A DNA stretch of 64,000 nt from positions 1,674,001-1,738,000 of the forward strand of contig OZ244251.1 of NCBI GenBank assembly GCA_965217175.1. The letters are read 5' to 3'. The notes beneath the pieces were generated by a model. The model ran no database searches. It was given only the letters and a program-made list of their open reading frames with translations, and was not told the DNA's origin. Position 1 is the first letter of the stretch. The number at the start of each line of letters is the position of its first letter. Positions 61,640 to 64,000 of this stretch are shown here, in pieces. This DNA is from Bin87 sp965217175. Its GTDB lineage: Bacteria > Chloroflexota > Dehalococcoidia > Lucifugimonadales > UBA3495. The translations under genes and the position numbers were made by a program.

Positions 61640-61659
61640 GGGGCGCTAACCAGCGCCCC
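61640..61659 (+). terminator. Intrinsic terminator of the VOC gene
   Basis: GGGGCGCT-aacc-AGCGCCCC is a perfect 8-bp stem, followed by TTGTCATTTT. Confidence 0.8.
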
Positions 61660-61675
61660 TTGTCATTTTCAGGAT

Positions 61676-61699
61676 GATCCTTCGACGGGTTCAGGATGA
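61676..61699. repeat. GATCCTTCGACGGGTTCAGGATGA repeat copy
   Basis: A single copy of the 24-bp interspersed element just after the terminator hairpin of the VOC gene. Confidence 0.7.
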
Positions 61700-61928
61700 G
61701 CGGGATTGGGACGGAATACGACGCAGCCTCTTCGGAATCGTCGTCGGAATCGCCGTATGGTAATATGACGCCGTTAGACTGGCTGCCGGCACTCCTTGCT
61801 GGAGGGTATTGCGGCGAGTCGTGCGAGATTGACGCTTCGGGCCGGGCCGATCGATGACGCGATTCTTCGGTGGAACGCCCGCGGCTTTTTAGAGTAGGGA
61901 AGTAAGAACCAGAATTGGCAGGTGCATA

Positions 61929-64000
61929 ATGACCACCACTCAACAATCGACCGCAACCGATGGATACCGAGTAATCGGCAGCCGGCCGATACGACACGAC
62001 GGAACCGACAAGGTTACGGGCCGCGCGCAGTATGGCGCCGATTTTCGGCTGCCGGGCTTGCTGCACGCCAAAGTACTGCGGAGCCCGCACGCTCACGCCC
62101 GGATCAAGAGCATCGACACTTCTCGGGCCGAGGCAATGCCTGGAGTAATGGCTGTGGTTACTTCCGCAGACTTTCCTCAGCCGGGCGGCCGGGTGGTCGA
62201 TCTGGGCGAGGGGGCGATGATCAACCCCAAATTCCTGAGCAATAACTGCCTGGCTGCGGAAAAGGCGCTTTACAAGGGCCACGCGATTGCGGCGGTGGCG
62301 GCGGATAACGCCCACACTGCCGAGGAAGCCCTGTCCTTAATAGAGGTCGAGTACGAGGTATTGACCCCGGTCTCCGACGTTTTGGAGGCGATGCGGGACG
62401 ATGCCCCGCTGGTTCACGAACGGTTGGCCAACCTCAACGATCCCAGCGTTAGGCCAGGCGGACTGATGGCGGAGGGAGACACCGGCAAGACCGGAAACGT
62501 GTCGAACCGCTATTTCTACGAGCTTGGCGACCTGGACGCAGGGTTTGGCGAGGCGGATATCGTGATCGAACGCGAGTTCCGCACCAAGGCGGTGCACCAG
62601 GGATACATCGAGCCGCACGCGGCGACCGCCCTGTGGAACGCCGATGACACGCTGACCATTTGGTGCAGCAGCCAGGGTCATTTCAACGTGCGGGACCAGA
62701 CAGCGACAATCCTGGGCATGCCGGTATCCAAGATCCGGGTGGTGCAACTGGAGATTGGCGGTGGATTCGGCGGCAAAACGCTGGTTTACCTGGAGCCGGT
62801 GGCCGCGGTTCTATCCCGCAAAACTGGCCGGCCGGTGAAGGTGGCTATGTCGCGAACCGAGGTGTTCGAAGGGACCGGTCCGACGTCGGGCGGATACCTG
62901 CGCGTCAAGATGGGCGTCACCAATGCCGGCAAGATAATAGCGGCGGACGTTTCACTGTATTACGAAGCTGGCGCTTACCCCGGTTCACCGGTGAACCCTG
63001 GCGCGCAATGTGCATTGTCCTGCTACAACATTCCCAACGGGAAGATCGAGGCGGCGGACGTGGTCTTGAACCACCCGAAGACCGCGGCCTATCGGGCGCC
63101 CGGATCTCCGGCGGCCGCTTACGCCGTTGAGTCGGTGGTGGACGAGTTGTGCGAATCGCTGAGCATGGACAAGCTGGAATTCCGAGCGTTGAACGGCGCG
63201 AGGGAAGGAGACCGGCGTGTTACCGGGCCTCAATTTGGCAGCATTGGCTGGCAGGAGACGGTGCAGGCGGCGCGCGATCACGACCACTGGAACTCCCCGA
63301 TTGACCGGTCTGCGGAAGCCGAAGGGAAGAAGGTAGGCCGCGGAGTCGCCGGTGGATTCTGGTTCAATGGCACCGGGCCGGCCAGCGCCATCGTCAGCGT
63401 ACTGGCCGACGGATCGGTTACGCTGGTGGAGGGTTCTCCCGACATCGGGGGAAGCCGGGCAGTAGCAGCAATGCACGTTGCGGAAGTGCTGGGCATCGCG
63501 GCGGAGGCGGTCAACCCGTCAGTGGGCGACACCAACTCGGTCGGGTTCACCTCGATGACCGGCGGCAGCGGGGTGGCCTTCAAGACCGGCTGGGCGTCGT
63601 ACGAGGCGGCGCAGGACGTGAAAGAGCAGATGATTCAGCGCGCCGCCCGGATCTGGGACATCGAGCCCGATAACGTTGAATATGCCGACGGCGTGATTCA
63701 GCACAAATCGGAACCGGAACTGCGCTTTACCTTCCAGCAGCTGGCTGCCCGCCTGAACGGGACCGGTGGGCCGATTGTGGGAAGCGCCAACGTTGACCCT
63801 CGGGGAGCCGGGGGCGCATACGCGCTGCATATCGCAGACGTGGCGGTGGACGTTGACACGGGTAAGGTGGACATCCTGCGCTACACCGCCATTCAGGACG
63901 TCGGCACTGCGATTCACCCGTCCTACGTGGAAGGGCAGATACAGGGCGGCGCCGTGCAGGGGATCGGTTGGGCGCTCAACGAAGAGTATTTCTTCAACGA
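61929..64000 (+). CDS. Xanthine dehydrogenase-family molybdopterin-binding subunit (3' truncated by window)
   Basis: 690 codons of a large-subunit molybdenum hydroxylase are visible before the window ends; families run about 760-800 residues. The N-terminus has IGSRPIRHDGTDKVTGRAQYGADFRLPGLLHAKVLRSPHAHARI, and the molybdopterin motif LEIGGGFGGKT is near residue 280. The active-site loop reads TAAYRAPGSP, which is neither the form I CoxL (AYxCSFR) nor the form II CoxL (AYRGAGR) pattern, so CO dehydrogenase is unlikely. ATG 61929 has AGGTG at 5-6 nt. Small [2Fe-2S] and FAD subunits are not seen upstream and may lie beyond the window. Confidence 0.93.
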   Translation, partial: MTTTQQSTATDGYRVIGSRPIRHDGTDKVTGRAQYGADFRLPGLLHAKVLRSPHAHARIKSIDTSRAEAMPGVMAVVTSADFPQPGGRVVDLGEGAMINPKFLSNNCLAAEKALYKGHAIAAVAADNAHTAEEALSLIEVEYEVLTPVSDVLEAMRDDAPLVHERLANLNDPSVRPGGLMAEGDTGKTGNVSNRYFYELGDLDAGFGEADIVIEREFRTKAVHQGYIEPHAATALWNADDTLTIWCSSQGHFNVRDQTATILGMPVSKIRVVQLEIGGGFGGKTLVYLEPVAAVLSRKTGRPVKVAMSRTEVFEGTGPTSGGYLRVKMGVTNAGKIIAADVSLYYEAGAYPGSPVNPGAQCALSCYNIPNGKIEAADVVLNHPKTAAYRAPGSPAAAYAVESVVDELCESLSMDKLEFRALNGAREGDRRVTGPQFGSIGWQETVQAARDHDHWNSPIDRSAEAEGKKVGRGVAGGFWFNGTGPASAIVSVLADGSVTLVEGSPDIGGSRAVAAMHVAEVLGIAAEAVNPSVGDTNSVGFTSMTGGSGVAFKTGWASYEAAQDVKEQMIQRAARIWDIEPDNVEYADGVIQHKSEPELRFTFQQLAARLNGTGGPIVGSANVDPRGAGGAYALHIADVAVDVDTGKVDILRYTAIQDVGTAIHPSYVEGQIQGGAVQGIGWALNEEYFFN

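Larger units (their letters stand above)
61614..61928 (+). other. 315-bp intergenic region with terminator and repeat
   Basis: Contains the terminator at 61640-61659 and a repeat at 61676-61699. The rest shows no gene. It presumably holds the promoter for the molybdopterin-binding subunit, but no clear hexamers were found. Confidence 0.5.

Noticed and set aside
61929..64000. Considered as CO dehydrogenase CoxL
   Set aside because: The active-site loop AYRAPG does not match either CoxL form.
1..64000. tRNA, rRNA, insertion sequence or prophage genes
   Set aside because: None recognised on reading both strands; no transposase, integrase or structural RNA pattern was found, though a covariance-model search was not possible.

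Overview
This 64 kb stretch looks like chromosome from a GC-rich, aerobic or microaerobic member of the Chloroflexota, possibly SAR202/Dehalococcoidia-like. That assignment is inference from gene content: several luciferase-like flavin monooxygenases, a CaiB-type CoA-transferase, hydantoinase A/B, D-aminoacylase, a xanthine-dehydrogenase-type subunit, DUF1800/DUF1501 and DUF3179 proteins. No rRNA, tRNA, transposase, phage gene or CRISPR array was recognised. Coding density is high on both strands. The gaps carry AT-poor interspersed repeats of three or four families rather than genes.

Layout. 1-4352: end of a menaquinone-pathway gene (MqnA-like), then a leftward run of flavin monooxygenase, alpha/beta hydrolase and aldo/keto reductase, and a small cupin. 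4953-10174: an Asp-box beta-propeller and a complete bacterial RNA-repair cassette, Hen1 plus the three-domain Pnkp, translationally coupled. 10278-14182: a MetE-like methyltransferase, two coupled genes of unknown function and a Rieske protein. 14324-28890: amidohydrolase, crotonase, M20 peptidase, MFS transporter, aldo/keto reductase, DUF1989 protein, HyuA/HyuB, a SelA-like PLP enzyme, a PPOX-fold protein and an SDR; this is a catabolic block for amides, hydantoins or similar nitrogen compounds. 29255-32872: a DUF1800-DUF1501-NHL operon behind a good promoter and an upstream palindrome.

33018-38495 is a DNA-damage-tolerance locus. imuB and dnaE2 run leftward and a SRAP (HMCES/YedK) gene runs rightward. 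A perfect GAAC-N4-GTTC palindrome lies in the spacer of the candidate imuB promoter, which strongly suggests LexA control. 38618-47585 carries a membrane-anchored PQQ-type propeller, a peptide/opine-type ABC importer (binding protein and two permeases, no ATPase), a DUF3179 lipoprotein, and a zinc importer (permease and binding protein, no ATPase) next to a Fur/Zur regulator at 47696-48163.

48376-57197 holds housekeeping and signalling genes: FmdB zinc ribbon, DUF1461 membrane protein, MazG, an S49 peptidase, two more flavin monooxygenases, a YceI lipoprotein and an OmpR-type two-component pair. 57187-64000 is again catabolic: M24 peptidase, a degenerate SDR, CaiB CoA-transferase, a VOC protein, and the first 690 codons of a molybdopterin-binding hydroxylase subunit that runs off the window.

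The most notable items are the RNA-repair cassette, the LexA-box mutasome/SRAP divergon, the apparently cytoplasmic DUF1800/DUF1501/NHL operon, an SDR that has lost its catalytic and cofactor motifs, and a dense family of interspersed palindromic repeats with a tandem array at 60651-61018.
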